From assembly GCA_021774255.1 (NCBI GenBank), contig JAJFJF010000018.1, forward strand, positions 1-64,000: a DNA stretch of 64,000 nt, read 5' to 3'. Shown here one piece after another: positions 57,601 through 64,000 of this stretch (positions are counted from its first letter, which is position 1; each line of letters begins with the position of its first letter). The notes beneath the pieces were generated by a model. It saw only the letters and a program-made list of their open reading frames with translations, did not search any database and was not told the DNA's origin. Source of the DNA: Gammaproteobacteria bacterium. GTDB lineage: Bacteria; Pseudomonadota; Gammaproteobacteria; JAJFJF01. The position numbers and the translations under genes were made by a program.

Positions 57601-60600
57601 CAGGCGGCGTGGGTAAAAGCACACGCCAATTGCAGACTGCTCTCACTTATGAAGGCTGGGATTTTGACAACACCTGGTGGGTTGGCCATTGCGACACTTA
57701 CCCGCAGCTGCGAAGGGTTATTCCCCCTGCGCCGCCATCACCGCCGGTGAATATCAGCACCTGCGAAGCGCTGCAGTCGGTGTGTTTAGATCAAACTATT
57801 TATTTGGCCCAAGACATTGACTGCACCGGCACGGCCACCTGGAATGACGGCAAAGGCTTTACACCGCTTGGCTGGTATGAAAGTCCAAACAGTCATCACG
57901 CTTTCATCGGCACACTCGACGGGCAAGGTCATGCCATTATTGGCTTGACCATCACGCGTTTGGCCGAAGACAGCGTGGCCCTTTTTGGTTATACCGGGCA
58001 AGGCGCACGCATTACAAATGTGCGTTTGGTGGATGCAGATATCACGGGCCTCAGCACCGTGGGCATGCTTGTTGGCCGGCATGAAGGCGAAATATCACAT
58101 TGCAGTGTGGCCGGCCAAGTCGCCGCCAACGCGGATGTGCTAGGCGGGCTCGTGGGCTTAAATGCCGGCAACATCACGCACACCTATAGCGCAGCAGCGG
58201 TCACCGGTGTGGGAGAACGTGTCGGTGGGCTTGTGGGGGAAAACGCAGGCCACCTGCACACAAGCTACGCAGCAGGCGCGTTGACGGCCTTTGGCGCAGA
58301 CACCGGCGGCCTCGTGGGCCGTCTCGGCAACCAGAGTGTGGTCACCAGCAGCTACTGGGACACCAGTCTCTCGGGGCACACCACCAGCGCTGCCGGCACT
58401 GGCCTTGCTACCGCGCAAATGCAACAGCCAACAAGCTTCGCGGATTGGGATTTTGTGAATACCTGGTTTATCACACCGGGCTGTAGTTACCCGACGCTTT
58501 TGATCTTCGGCACCAACGCGCAGGGCTCCCATGTGGAGGTGACCGACTGCGCTACGTTGCAAGCGGCGTGTTCCGATCAACACTTGACGCTGATGAATGA
58601 CATTAACTGCGCAATTTCGGTCACCTGGAATGGCGGGCAAGGGTTTGCGCCGCTCGGCGGTTTGTTGCCGGGTGTCAGCAGCTTTCCCTTTACTGGCAGC
58701 CTCGATGGACAAGGCTATGCAATCGTCAGCCTTTTTATCAACCGCCCGGATGAAGACTACGTCGGCGTCTTTGGCTACACAGGTGCAAGCGCGCAGATCG
58801 GTAACGTTTCGCTCGTGGATGCCACTATTCATGGTCGCGCTTATGTAGGCGGTATCGCCGGGTGGCATGAAGGTGTGCTGTCGAACGTGATCGTTGATGG
58901 CGAAGTCACCGCAGCAGGTGACATCAGCGGCGGTATTGCCGGGTTGAACACAGGCACCATCGTTGACGCGCACAGTGACGCACAGATCACCGGCCTGCAA
59001 CAAACCGGCGGCATCGCAGGCAACAATACTGGCACGCTTTTGCGTAACAACGCCACCGGCAGCGTACAAGGTACTTCAATGGTCGGCGGTATTGCAGGCG
59101 ACAGCAACGGCCACATTGTACATTGCGCTGCTAGCACCAGCATCGATGCAGAGACAAGTGCCGGTGGGTTGGTCGGCAAGCAAAGCGGCACGCTCACGAG
59201 CAGCACTTTTACCGGCGTGCTACTGGCAGATGATTTTGTCGGTGGCGCGGTGGGAGAGAACAGCGGTGAAGTCTCAGATATTGTGATCTCGGTGTTGCTG
59301 GATGAACTACAAGGCCGCAACACTGTCGGCGGCATAGCGGGCCGCAATACGGGTCGTGTGCTGCGCAGTCAGTTTGTGGGGGTAGTGAGCGGTCAACAAC
59401 AAACAGGGGGGCTGGCGGGTGAGAATCAAGGCCTGCTTGAAAGCAGTCAAGTCAATGGCACAGTGTCAGGGCAAGACAGCACTGGGGGCGCTGCCGGCTT
59501 GAATCAAGGCACTATTGTGATGTGCGCAGTGCACGGTGAAGTGATTGGCCAAGACGCCACTGGCGGTTTGGTCGGCTACCTCTTCGGAGATGTGCTTGAC
59601 AGCTATACGCTGGCAGCGGTCTCTGGGCAGTTTCACAGTGGCGGCTTAATTGGACGTTATCTCGATGGCACTCTCGCTCACTGCTTTGCAGCCGCCTGCG
59701 TACGCGGTCAGTCTGCTGGCGGCCTGTCAGGCAGCACCTTACCAAACAACGCCGTGCAACAATGTTATTGGGACAGCACAGCCTCTGGCCAGTGGGTGCC
59801 TGACAACAGTCGTGACTATGCGTTGCGGCAACAAGCCAGCCAATCCACGCATGCCCTGCATCAGCCGGGTACTTTTGGAAACTGGAATACTTCACGGTGG
59901 GTAACACAAGAGGGGCAACTGCCTTATCTGTGGCATGAAGCCGCGCCCGGTGTCGTCACGGTCACGTGCCCGGCCAGCGCGCCACTTTACCAAAATACCA
60001 TCCCTATTGTGATAGCAACGGTCGGTCTCATTGCTGCCAGCAGCGGCGCCGCCTGTTTCCTCCTCTTTTGGTGGAAGCGCAAGCGCGACCAGCATTTGCA
60101 AGCCTTACTGGAGTCACCTCATCTTATGCATCAAGTGGCGGGTATGGGCGACCTAGACATTATCAAAGCATTGCAAACAAACAGAGGCCGTAAGACCGAT
60201 ACAAGAAATGATGCGGATGAAACCCCACTTGTTGTGGCCGCACGCAGTGGACACGCTGATGTGGCGAGCTACTTGCTGACGCAAGCAGGTGGCGATAACG
60301 CAGACCAAATCAAAAAAGCAGCCATTGCCGCAGGCACGCACAACCACTTTGGAATAGTTGATACTTTACCCCGTGGGCGTGATGTGTGGAATGCGCACCA
60401 AGCGGCAACAGATGCAACTGAAAAGGAAACCCCGCGCGCAACACTCTTGTCCGAGCCCGCCCTCTACGGCCTCCCGCTTGACGCAGTCAGCACCGACGGC
60501 CTGCAGTGCACGCCACTGATGAATGTGATTGCACGCCAAGAATTTACGCGCATGAAGCGCATGTTGGATGAAGGCGCCGATCCGTTTGTACGTTCACCGC

Positions 60601-61340
60601 AAGGGCACACCGCGCTCACACTGCTTATGGCAGGCAACCACATTGCACAAGCACAACTGCTCGTAAACAGCGGGCCCTTCGCCGCCTATTGGCAGCTACG
60701 CTACGCCCTCATGTGTCAGTTTGATCTGAATAAACCAGACGCAGCGATGCATAGCGATGCGCAATTAATGAAGAAACTGTTGCTCGGCTACCCGCGCTGG
60801 AACATCGTCGGCTTTATCCTGGAAGTGCTCGAGCGTATCGCCACCTGCCTGCTGCTGGTGACGCTGCTGCAAAACCGTGAATCGGCGCTTGCCGGCATGG
60901 TGCTGTGCTTGTTGCTTGCCTCGTATGCGACAAGCCTGATTGGCATGCAGGCAGTGCGCGGCCATTGGCGCCCCATGCAGCAAGAGAGCTTGCCCTACTG
61001 GCTTTGGCTGCTGACGCTCCCCATCATCAGCCCGGCGTGGAGCCGTTTGGAATGGCGCTTGTGTTACCCCGACTGGCCTTACCTGGTATTCAAAGCAAGC
61101 AGCTTGCTGCTTGAAACGTTGCTGCCACTTTTTATTGCAGTGCAGTTTTTTGAAAATATCCAAGCAAACTTTTTCGTGCTCAAGCTCCTCACCGCGCCGG
61201 TCATCCTCCTCCATGCGCTACTTGAAGGTTGCTTCACGGTACTCTGGCCCTACTTCAGTGGTCACTCTGTTTTGCCTACCTGGCACTGGTCGACTAGCAA
61301 AAAATTATCAGGCTCAAGCACTGAGATGAAAGTGGTTTAA
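54687..61340 (+). CDS. Giant GLUG-repeat / ankyrin membrane protein (2217 aa)
   Basis: A paralogue of the divergent 2539-aa protein. Signal peptide MKAYAVFLLVLLGLWHPASA, then five GLUG modules opening at about residues 27, 394, 738, 1025 and 1288 with C-x-x-LQ...DIDC (DINC in the last), most closed by YWDT...KTTAQM...WDF. Solenoid repeats read VGGLVGENAGHLHTSYAAG and similar. A single span (about 1771-1795, VIATVGLIAASSGAACFLLFWW) is followed by basic KRKRD, then ankyrin repeats (ADETPLVVAARSGHADVASYL; LQCTPLMNVIARQEFTRMKR) and a polytopic end (about 2035-2185) with VGFILEVLERIATCLLLV and ESLPYWLWLLTLPIISPAW, matching its paralogue. The leucine-rich repeats of the paralogue are absent. It is likely a surface or host-directed protein. 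Confidence 0.85.
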   Translation: MKAYAVFLLVLLGLWHPASAQTPISTCAELQLMSQDLGDAYVLIADIDCTQTATWNGGEGFEPIGTNAAPFTGNLDGQDHTVTNLTINRPSTDYVGVFGYISEPAWVTRLNLANAAILGQGYVGGIAAWSEGTSFSHCRFSGNVTAPIRSVGSMLGGGERTVLTNCSASAEITSTGPRVGGLVGEGTDTKLTQCTFSGNVFGDDFVGGLIGLDSDGTIIQCHTVVSVTAIGSAIGGLAGFHRGTLTQSSAQGSVNSGDGEAGGLVGRTTGSIITQVFASVTVTSTGENTGGLIGEVQSPSTIAYAYSTGEITGTSSVGGLIGDNSGIVFRSYWDTQASTRGSSDGGTGKTTAQMYQQSTFEGWDFNCAWQINDGVSYPSLTENICTEGIIEVSNCDQLQTAVLSPFATIVLTEDIDCSATSTWDSGAGFAPGVLATGSLAGNGHTIFSLMINRPAITSVGLFGQINAASNVTHLTLVNHNIVGAQRTGSVVGSLNGGTLSHCHSAGNVSATGGGGGGIAGWSTLGRITQCSSSGLVTGTNYLGGIVGWNFGGLVSQCNASATIYGTASYSHYLGGLVGANDDETFSAQLGIIIQSHAQGSVTSPADRIGGLVGENGGIIAHCSASGAVTGNSAVGGLVGRHLSIAGYSFATGPVSGNALFGGLVGDGGGFAFSSYWNTETSGQITSASGIGKTTAQMYQQSNYFTWDFDCAWQINEGADYPTLTQRDCTSQNFEVSTCQALQTALFFPGANISLLQDIDCTETRIWEGGAGFGPGILATGSLQGNGHTLYNLTIAQPLTAGYFGLIAYMVEPAWVSNLTLLDVSITGGSGGSLLGLNLRGTVMLCHASGTVTGRNVVGGLIGQNRGAVSQCSFAGSVSGQGNIGGLIGYHWWQAGTTLTDASAVGIVTGTDMFSSMHTGGLIGSSAADIVMNAYAAVLVIDIANAGGLIGGGGGTSSNSYWDLDVSQTVLSAGGVGKSTRQLQTALTYEGWDFDNTWWVGHCDTYPQLRRVIPPAPPSPPVNISTCEALQSVCLDQTIYLAQDIDCTGTATWNDGKGFTPLGWYESPNSHHAFIGTLDGQGHAIIGLTITRLAEDSVALFGYTGQGARITNVRLVDADITGLSTVGMLVGRHEGEISHCSVAGQVAANADVLGGLVGLNAGNITHTYSAAAVTGVGERVGGLVGENAGHLHTSYAAGALTAFGADTGGLVGRLGNQSVVTSSYWDTSLSGHTTSAAGTGLATAQMQQPTSFADWDFVNTWFITPGCSYPTLLIFGTNAQGSHVEVTDCATLQAACSDQHLTLMNDINCAISVTWNGGQGFAPLGGLLPGVSSFPFTGSLDGQGYAIVSLFINRPDEDYVGVFGYTGASAQIGNVSLVDATIHGRAYVGGIAGWHEGVLSNVIVDGEVTAAGDISGGIAGLNTGTIVDAHSDAQITGLQQTGGIAGNNTGTLLRNNATGSVQGTSMVGGIAGDSNGHIVHCAASTSIDAETSAGGLVGKQSGTLTSSTFTGVLLADDFVGGAVGENSGEVSDIVISVLLDELQGRNTVGGIAGRNTGRVLRSQFVGVVSGQQQTGGLAGENQGLLESSQVNGTVSGQDSTGGAAGLNQGTIVMCAVHGEVIGQDATGGLVGYLFGDVLDSYTLAAVSGQFHSGGLIGRYLDGTLAHCFAAACVRGQSAGGLSGSTLPNNAVQQCYWDSTASGQWVPDNSRDYALRQQASQSTHALHQPGTFGNWNTSRWVTQEGQLPYLWHEAAPGVVTVTCPASAPLYQNTIPIVIATVGLIAASSGAACFLLFWWKRKRDQHLQALLESPHLMHQVAGMGDLDIIKALQTNRGRKTDTRNDADETPLVVAARSGHADVASYLLTQAGGDNADQIKKAAIAAGTHNHFGIVDTLPRGRDVWNAHQAATDATEKETPRATLLSEPALYGLPLDAVSTDGLQCTPLMNVIARQEFTRMKRMLDEGADPFVRSPQGHTALTLLMAGNHIAQAQLLVNSGPFAAYWQLRYALMCQFDLNKPDAAMHSDAQLMKKLLLGYPRWNIVGFILEVLERIATCLLLVTLLQNRESALAGMVLCLLLASYATSLIGMQAVRGHWRPMQQESLPYWLWLLTLPIISPAWSRLEWRLCYPDWPYLVFKASSLLLETLLPLFIAVQFFENIQANFFVLKLLTAPVILLHALLEGCFTVLWPYFSGHSVLPTWHWSTSKKLSGSSTEMKVV

Positions 61341-61365
61341 GCATTTAAATGACCTGTTTGGAATA

Positions 61366-61448
61366 GTTAATTCACACTCAAAAAAAAAGCCCACCAAGAA
61401 GTTATTTAACTAGCCCAATTTTAGGGTTTTTAAAAATTGTGAATTAAC
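61366..61448. repeat. Long-spaced inverted repeat between convergent genes
   Basis: GTTAATTCACA (61366-61376) and TGTGAATTAAC (61438-61448) are perfect 11-base arms 61 bases apart, between the end of the 2217-aa gene and the end of the 65-aa gene. The arms may be the ends of a decayed small mobile element or a two-way transcription stop. An A-run (61380-61388) would give a U-run on the minus-strand transcript. Confidence 0.4.
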
Positions 61449-61513
61449 AATCCAAGTGCTCACTAAAACAACTCGTCATTTGCTTTCCTTACCACCCACT
61501 TGGCAAACAATCA

Positions 61514-61711
61514 TCATACAGGGCGGCAGTAATACAAAATGGCAGCAAAAATCAGGAGTACGAAGAGCACCACATCAACAACCATTCCCAGAGAAACCAG
61601 TCCCTCCGTGCACAGCTGGTAGAAATCAGAATAAAGCAAGGCCAAGCAGACAACGAAAACAACAACAAATTGCCAGGGAGCAAAAACCTCACGCCGGGGC
61701 TTATCGGGCAT
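61514..61711 (-). CDS. Small two-span membrane protein (65 aa)
   Basis: A basic N-terminus (MPDKPRREVFAPWQ), two hydrophobic helices (FVVVFVVCLALLYSDFY and LVSLGMVVDVVLFVLLIFAA) and a short YYCRPV tail. No Shine-Dalgarno is seen, but the shared promoter element C lies 55 bases upstream in the right orientation, as for the GLUG and orphan large genes, which supports it as a true gene. An overlapping plus-strand frame of 100 codons is of low-complexity composition and less likely. The function is unknown. Confidence 0.5.
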   Translation of the reverse strand: MPDKPRREVFAPWQFVVVFVVCLALLYSDFYQLCTEGLVSLGMVVDVVLFVLLIFAAILYYCRPV

Positions 61712-61756
61712 ATCAAATCGCAGCTACCCAGAGACTATCTCTTCAGCCTTTGTCTT

Positions 61757-61783
61757 AATATATAGAGCAACATCGGCATGTAA
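61757..61783 (-). promoter_or_regulatory. Shared promoter element, copy C
   Basis: Minus strand TTACAT (61778-61783), N5, TGTTGC (61767-61772), then TATATT (61757-61762). Over 18 bases it is almost identical to copy A (AAAGTTAC.TGCCGATGTT), 59 kb away. A 14-codon frame (MPMLLYILRQRLKR) starts inside it and stops at 61735, before the 65-aa gene. Confidence 0.55.
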
Positions 61784-61841
61784 CTTTTATGGTAGCCGTT
61801 CACGGGGGTAGATCATCCCTTGCCGTATAGGGAAATATTAT

Positions 61842-61898
61842 TTGTAGGGGCGACCCCCTGTGGTCGCCCGGGCAGCAACGAAGGGGCGGTCCCTACAA
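61842..61898. repeat. REP-like palindromic repeat
   Basis: Outer arms TTGTAGGG (61842-61849) and CCCTACAA (61891-61898); inner hairpin GGGCGACC (61848-61855) / GGTCGCCC (61862-61869). It is related to the element after ftsX and to the short palindrome at 63695. It sits 3' of engB. Confidence 0.65.
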
Positions 61899-61943
61899 TT
61901 TAAAGACCACCTCAACATGCACAGCGGGATAACATAATTCCCG

Positions 61944-62540
61944 TTAAAAAAACTGCGCTAAACTGTCACGCAGCTCGTCTAAACCGATTTTGGTGTGGGA
62001 AGAAAAAAGTTGAACCGTGATGTGCTCGCCATCAAAGTGTTTGAGCTGTTGCTTGACCTGCGATAAAGCCTTGTGGGCTTGATTGCGGGTTAGCTTGTCA
62101 GTTTTTGTGAGCACAATATGCACGGGCAAGTGGCTGGCGGTTGCCCAGCTGAGAATTTGGTTGTCGATCTCTTTTAGCGGATGCCGCACATCCATCACTA
62201 ACACCAACGCTTTTAAATTATCACGCACCTCAAGGTAACGCGTGAGCGTTTTTTGCCAGCGCGCTTTTATGGCGACAGACACTTTGGCATAACCGTAACC
62301 CGGCAGATCTACCAGGCGGCGTTTTTCATCTATCGTAAATAAATTAATGAGCTGCGTGCGCCCCGGCGTTTTACTGGTGCGCGCAAGTTTTACTTTATTG
62401 GTAAGGGTATTTAAAACACTGGATTTGCCGGCGTTGGATCGGCCCGCAAAGGCAATTTCAATGGCATCGTCTCGCGGCAGCTGGCGAATATCTGCCGCGC
62501 TGGCGAGAAAAGTAGCGTTGGTATAACAAGGTGTCGACAT
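61944..62540 (-). CDS. yihA: Ribosome biogenesis GTPase EngB/YihA (YsxC)
   Basis: A small essential GTPase for large-subunit ribosome assembly. The TrmE-Era-EngA-EngB fold has G1 FAGRSNAGKSSVLNTL, G2 RTSKTPGRTQLINLF, G3 LVDLPGYGYAKVS and G4 IVLTKTDKLTRNQ; 198 aa is the family length. It starts 18 bases downstream of the rpoS stop on the same strand and may be read with it. In enteric bacteria it neighbours polA; here polA is 16 kb away, on the far side of the GLUG pair. Confidence 0.94.
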   Translation of the reverse strand: MSTPCYTNATFLASAADIRQLPRDDAIEIAFAGRSNAGKSSVLNTLTNKVKLARTSKTPGRTQLINLFTIDEKRRLVDLPGYGYAKVSVAIKARWQKTLTRYLEVRDNLKALVLVMDVRHPLKEIDNQILSWATASHLPVHIVLTKTDKLTRNQAHKALSQVKQQLKHFDGEHITVQLFSSHTKIGLDELRDSLAQFF

Positions 62541-62558
62541 CCTTGCATGATAGCAGGA

Positions 62559-63539
62559 TCAATCGCGATCGGATAGCAGCGTATCTTGTTGAATGCCTTG
62601 TTGCGCTAACATTTTACGCAATACCCCCATCGCTTCGACTTGAATTTGACGGACACGCTCACGCGTTAAACCTATCACTTCACCGACAGTTTCAAGCGTG
62701 CCCACTTCACAGCCATGCAACCCAAAACGGTGCTCGATCACCTCACGCTGCTTGTGCGTCAACTGCGCTAACCAGGAATCAATCAGCCTAGCGACATCTT
62801 CTTCGTGCAATGCGTCTTCTGGGTTTGTACTACCATGATCGACAAGCACATCCATTAAAGTACGCTGCCCTTCTGAGTCAATAGTGGTATCAACGGAAAT
62901 CGCACGCTCGTTTAAGCGCAACAAATTATCCACTTCATCAATGGAGTGGTTAGACGCTTCTGCGATCTCTTGCAAGGTAGGCTCATGCTCCATCTCACCA
63001 CGCAGTGCGCGTGTGGTTTTAAGCATGCCATTTAAATCGCGGATCACATGCACCGGCAAACGAATGGTGCGGCTTTGATTCATGAGCGCACGTTCAATGC
63101 CTTGGCGGATCCACCACGTTGCGTAGGTTGAAAAACGAAAACCACGTTCTGGATCAAATTTCTCAACTGCATGCATCAAACCCAAATTGCCTTCTTCAAT
63201 TAAATCTAAGAGCGAAATACCCGACTGACGATAACGCAAGGCAATTTTCACAACCAACCTCAAGTTGCACTCGATAATGTAGTTGCGTGCTGCTTCATCG
63301 CCTTTCAACGCACGACGTGAGTAAAGCACCTCTTCTTCTGCCGTGAGCAATGGCGAAAAACCAATCTCGCCTAAATAGAGTTGCGTCGCATCCAGCTCGC
63401 GGTAGGCTTTTTCTTCTTCGTAACCCTTTCCTGGCTTTTCTTTCTTTTTCTTTAAATTCGTTTTTGCTTGCTGAAGTGATATTGCCGCTTCAGCCTTTTT
63501 GGCTTCACTTTGAATGGTCGCTTGTTGACGTGCAGGCAT
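62559..63539 (-). CDS. rpoS: RNA polymerase stationary-phase sigma factor RpoS
   Basis: A group 2 sigma-70 factor for stationary phase and general stress. The N-terminus is Lys-rich ([15 protein letters not shown]); then region 1.2 [21 protein letters not shown], region 2 ([60 protein letters not shown]), region 3 and region 4.2 [20 protein letters not shown]. The 326-residue length and [15 protein letters not shown] identify RpoS and not RpoD. Shine-Dalgarno AGAGGG precedes ATG 63537-63539. No nlpD is seen upstream within the window. Confidence 0.93.
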   Translation of the reverse strand: MPARQQATIQSEAKKAEAAISLQQAKTNLKKKKEKPGKGYEEEKAYRELDATQLYLGEIGFSPLLTAEEEVLYSRRALKGDEAARNYIIECNLRLVVKIALRYRQSGISLLDLIEEGNLGLMHAVEKFDPERGFRFSTYATWWIRQGIERALMNQSRTIRLPVHVIRDLNGMLKTTRALRGEMEHEPTLQEIAEASNHSIDEVDNLLRLNERAISVDTTIDSEGQRTLMDVLVDHGSTNPEDALHEEDVARLIDSWLAQLTHKQREVIEHRFGLHGCEVGTLETVGEVIGLTRERVRQIQVEAMGVLRKMLAQQGIQQDTLLSDRD

Positions 63540-63694
63540 GATAATTCCCTCTTAGTCATTTTGAATTTTGCTATTCAACTTACTTAAGTTAAGTTTAGCT
63601 ACTTCCAAACACCCAGTCAAAGGGATTAATATAAACTGCTGTATTTAAAAGATATAAATCTTGTTGGCTGGTGGTTTTTAACCGTAAATGGAAC

Positions 63695-63711
63695 GTAGGG
63701 GCCGCCCCTAC
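63695..63711. repeat. Short REP-like palindrome
   Basis: GTAGGGGCCGCCCCTAC, a perfect 8-base stem with one central base, sharing GTAGGGGC with the 61842-61898 element. It lies upstream of rpoS in a 461-base region (63540-64000) with no gene I can support. Confidence 0.55.
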
Positions 63712-63742
63712 AAAAACTCATCGGCCGAATCCCTCCCGGAAT

Positions 63743-63773
63743 AGTTATTTTCTGAGACTTCTTTCGAAATAAC
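63743..63773. repeat. Half copy of MITE-like element inside a palindrome
   Basis: GAGACTTCTTTCGAAAT (from 63754) matches the terminal repeat of the 146-bp element at 14.4 kb. It is framed by GTTATTT and AAATAAC, which pair perfectly. The sequence further right, to 64000, is G+C-rich and looks repetitive, but I cannot assign it. Confidence 0.45.
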
Positions 63774-64000
63774 GCTGTGCTCCCTGCTCAAGCCACTCTC
63801 TGGAAGACTACCTCTCTGAAGGCTGCTATACCTGCCATGGCATTCGTCCCTCAATAAGGTGGCAGCCATGCGGAGGGGAGTGTTTTTGCGCCGATTCGCG
63901 ATAGCGCGCAGCGTGGCAAGCGTGGCGCACAAAACAGCTTGCCGCAGCATGGCCTTTCCACTAAACCAAAGCACAACAATCGCCGTAATAATGCCCTATA

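Noticed and set aside
46805-61340. Many 60-300 codon frames opposite the GLUG genes, and the repeats themselves as a CRISPR array
   Set aside because: The repeats are protein-coding GLUG motifs with variable spacing and no identical direct repeats. The opposite frames follow from the repetitive coding sequence.
61456-61758. Plus-strand frame of 100 codons opposite the 65-aa membrane protein
   Set aside because: The composition is Gln/Arg/Pro-rich and low in complexity. The opposite frame gives clean membrane helices and has the shared promoter element, so the plus-strand frame is taken as its shadow.
61735-61779. 14-codon frame MPMLLYILRQRLKR as a gene
   Set aside because: It overlaps the promoter element and has no ribosome site. 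It is kept only as an observation under the shared-element finding.
63708-63974. Minus-strand frame of 88 codons at the right edge
   Set aside because: It runs through two palindromic repeats (63695-63773) and shows no Shine-Dalgarno, domain or typical composition. It looks like a frame opened by repeats.

Overview
The window looks like a chromosome segment of a host-associated gammaproteobacterium, possibly of the Legionellales/Coxiella-like group. The gammaproteobacterial assignment rests on gene content and order: an rsmD - M16 peptidase pair - ftsY-ftsE-ftsX-rpoH block, uvrD-polA, engB near rpoS, coq7, radA and dam. The host-associated lifestyle is an inference from two giant surface-type proteins carrying eukaryote-like ankyrin and leucine-rich repeats, and from the scattered palindromic elements. 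I found no rRNA, tRNA, CRISPR array or intact insertion sequence.

Layout. 1-5.0 kb: two large orphan genes on the minus strand (about 779 and 741 aa) that I cannot assign. 5.1-10.9 kb: housekeeping genes (pabA/trpG-type amidotransferase, a VOC protein, coq7, a DAACS symporter, a TSUP permease, radA), with a tiny 23-codon membrane-protein gene upstream of coq7 behind a textbook Pho box promoter. 10.9-24.1 kb: a surface-glycan locus with three GT4-type glycosyltransferases, Gmd, ManC, a lipid-sugar module (flippase-like protein, ArnC-like GT2, YdjC/ChbG-type deacetylase, GNAT/FemAB-like transferase) and two tandem paralogous polytopic proteins. 24.2-35.8 kb: dam, rsmD, an M16 peptidase pair, a copper operon (copA plus cupredoxin), a TSUP permease, ftsYEX, and rpoH behind a perfect CIRCE operator. 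36.1-41.2 kb: an archaic (Csu/SCPU-type) chaperone-usher pilus operon and a thioredoxin-fold protein. 41.4-46.3 kb: uvrD and polA, the latter with a degenerate proofreading domain. 46.8-61.3 kb: two divergently transcribed giant genes (2539 and 2217 aa), each encoding a signal peptide, five GLUG-repeat modules, one membrane span, ankyrin repeats (plus LRRs in one) and a C-terminal polytopic domain. 61.5-64 kb: a two-span small membrane protein, engB, rpoS and repeat-rich DNA.

The most interesting observation is a shared 5' element, TTAC(A/C)T-N5-TGTT(A/G)C, followed by a -10-like sequence. It lies directly upstream of exactly five genes: the two orphan large genes at the left, the 65-aa membrane protein, and both giant GLUG genes, where two copies form a long palindrome in the divergent intergenic region. 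None of the five has a clear Shine-Dalgarno sequence. They may be one co-regulated set of surface or host-interaction proteins, encoded 60 kb apart but held together by one promoter class. Other notable points are a palindromic MITE-like element fused into the 5' end of a glycosyltransferase gene, very basic pilins paired with an acidic chaperone, and a 54-bp degenerate tandem repeat between polA and the GLUG gene.
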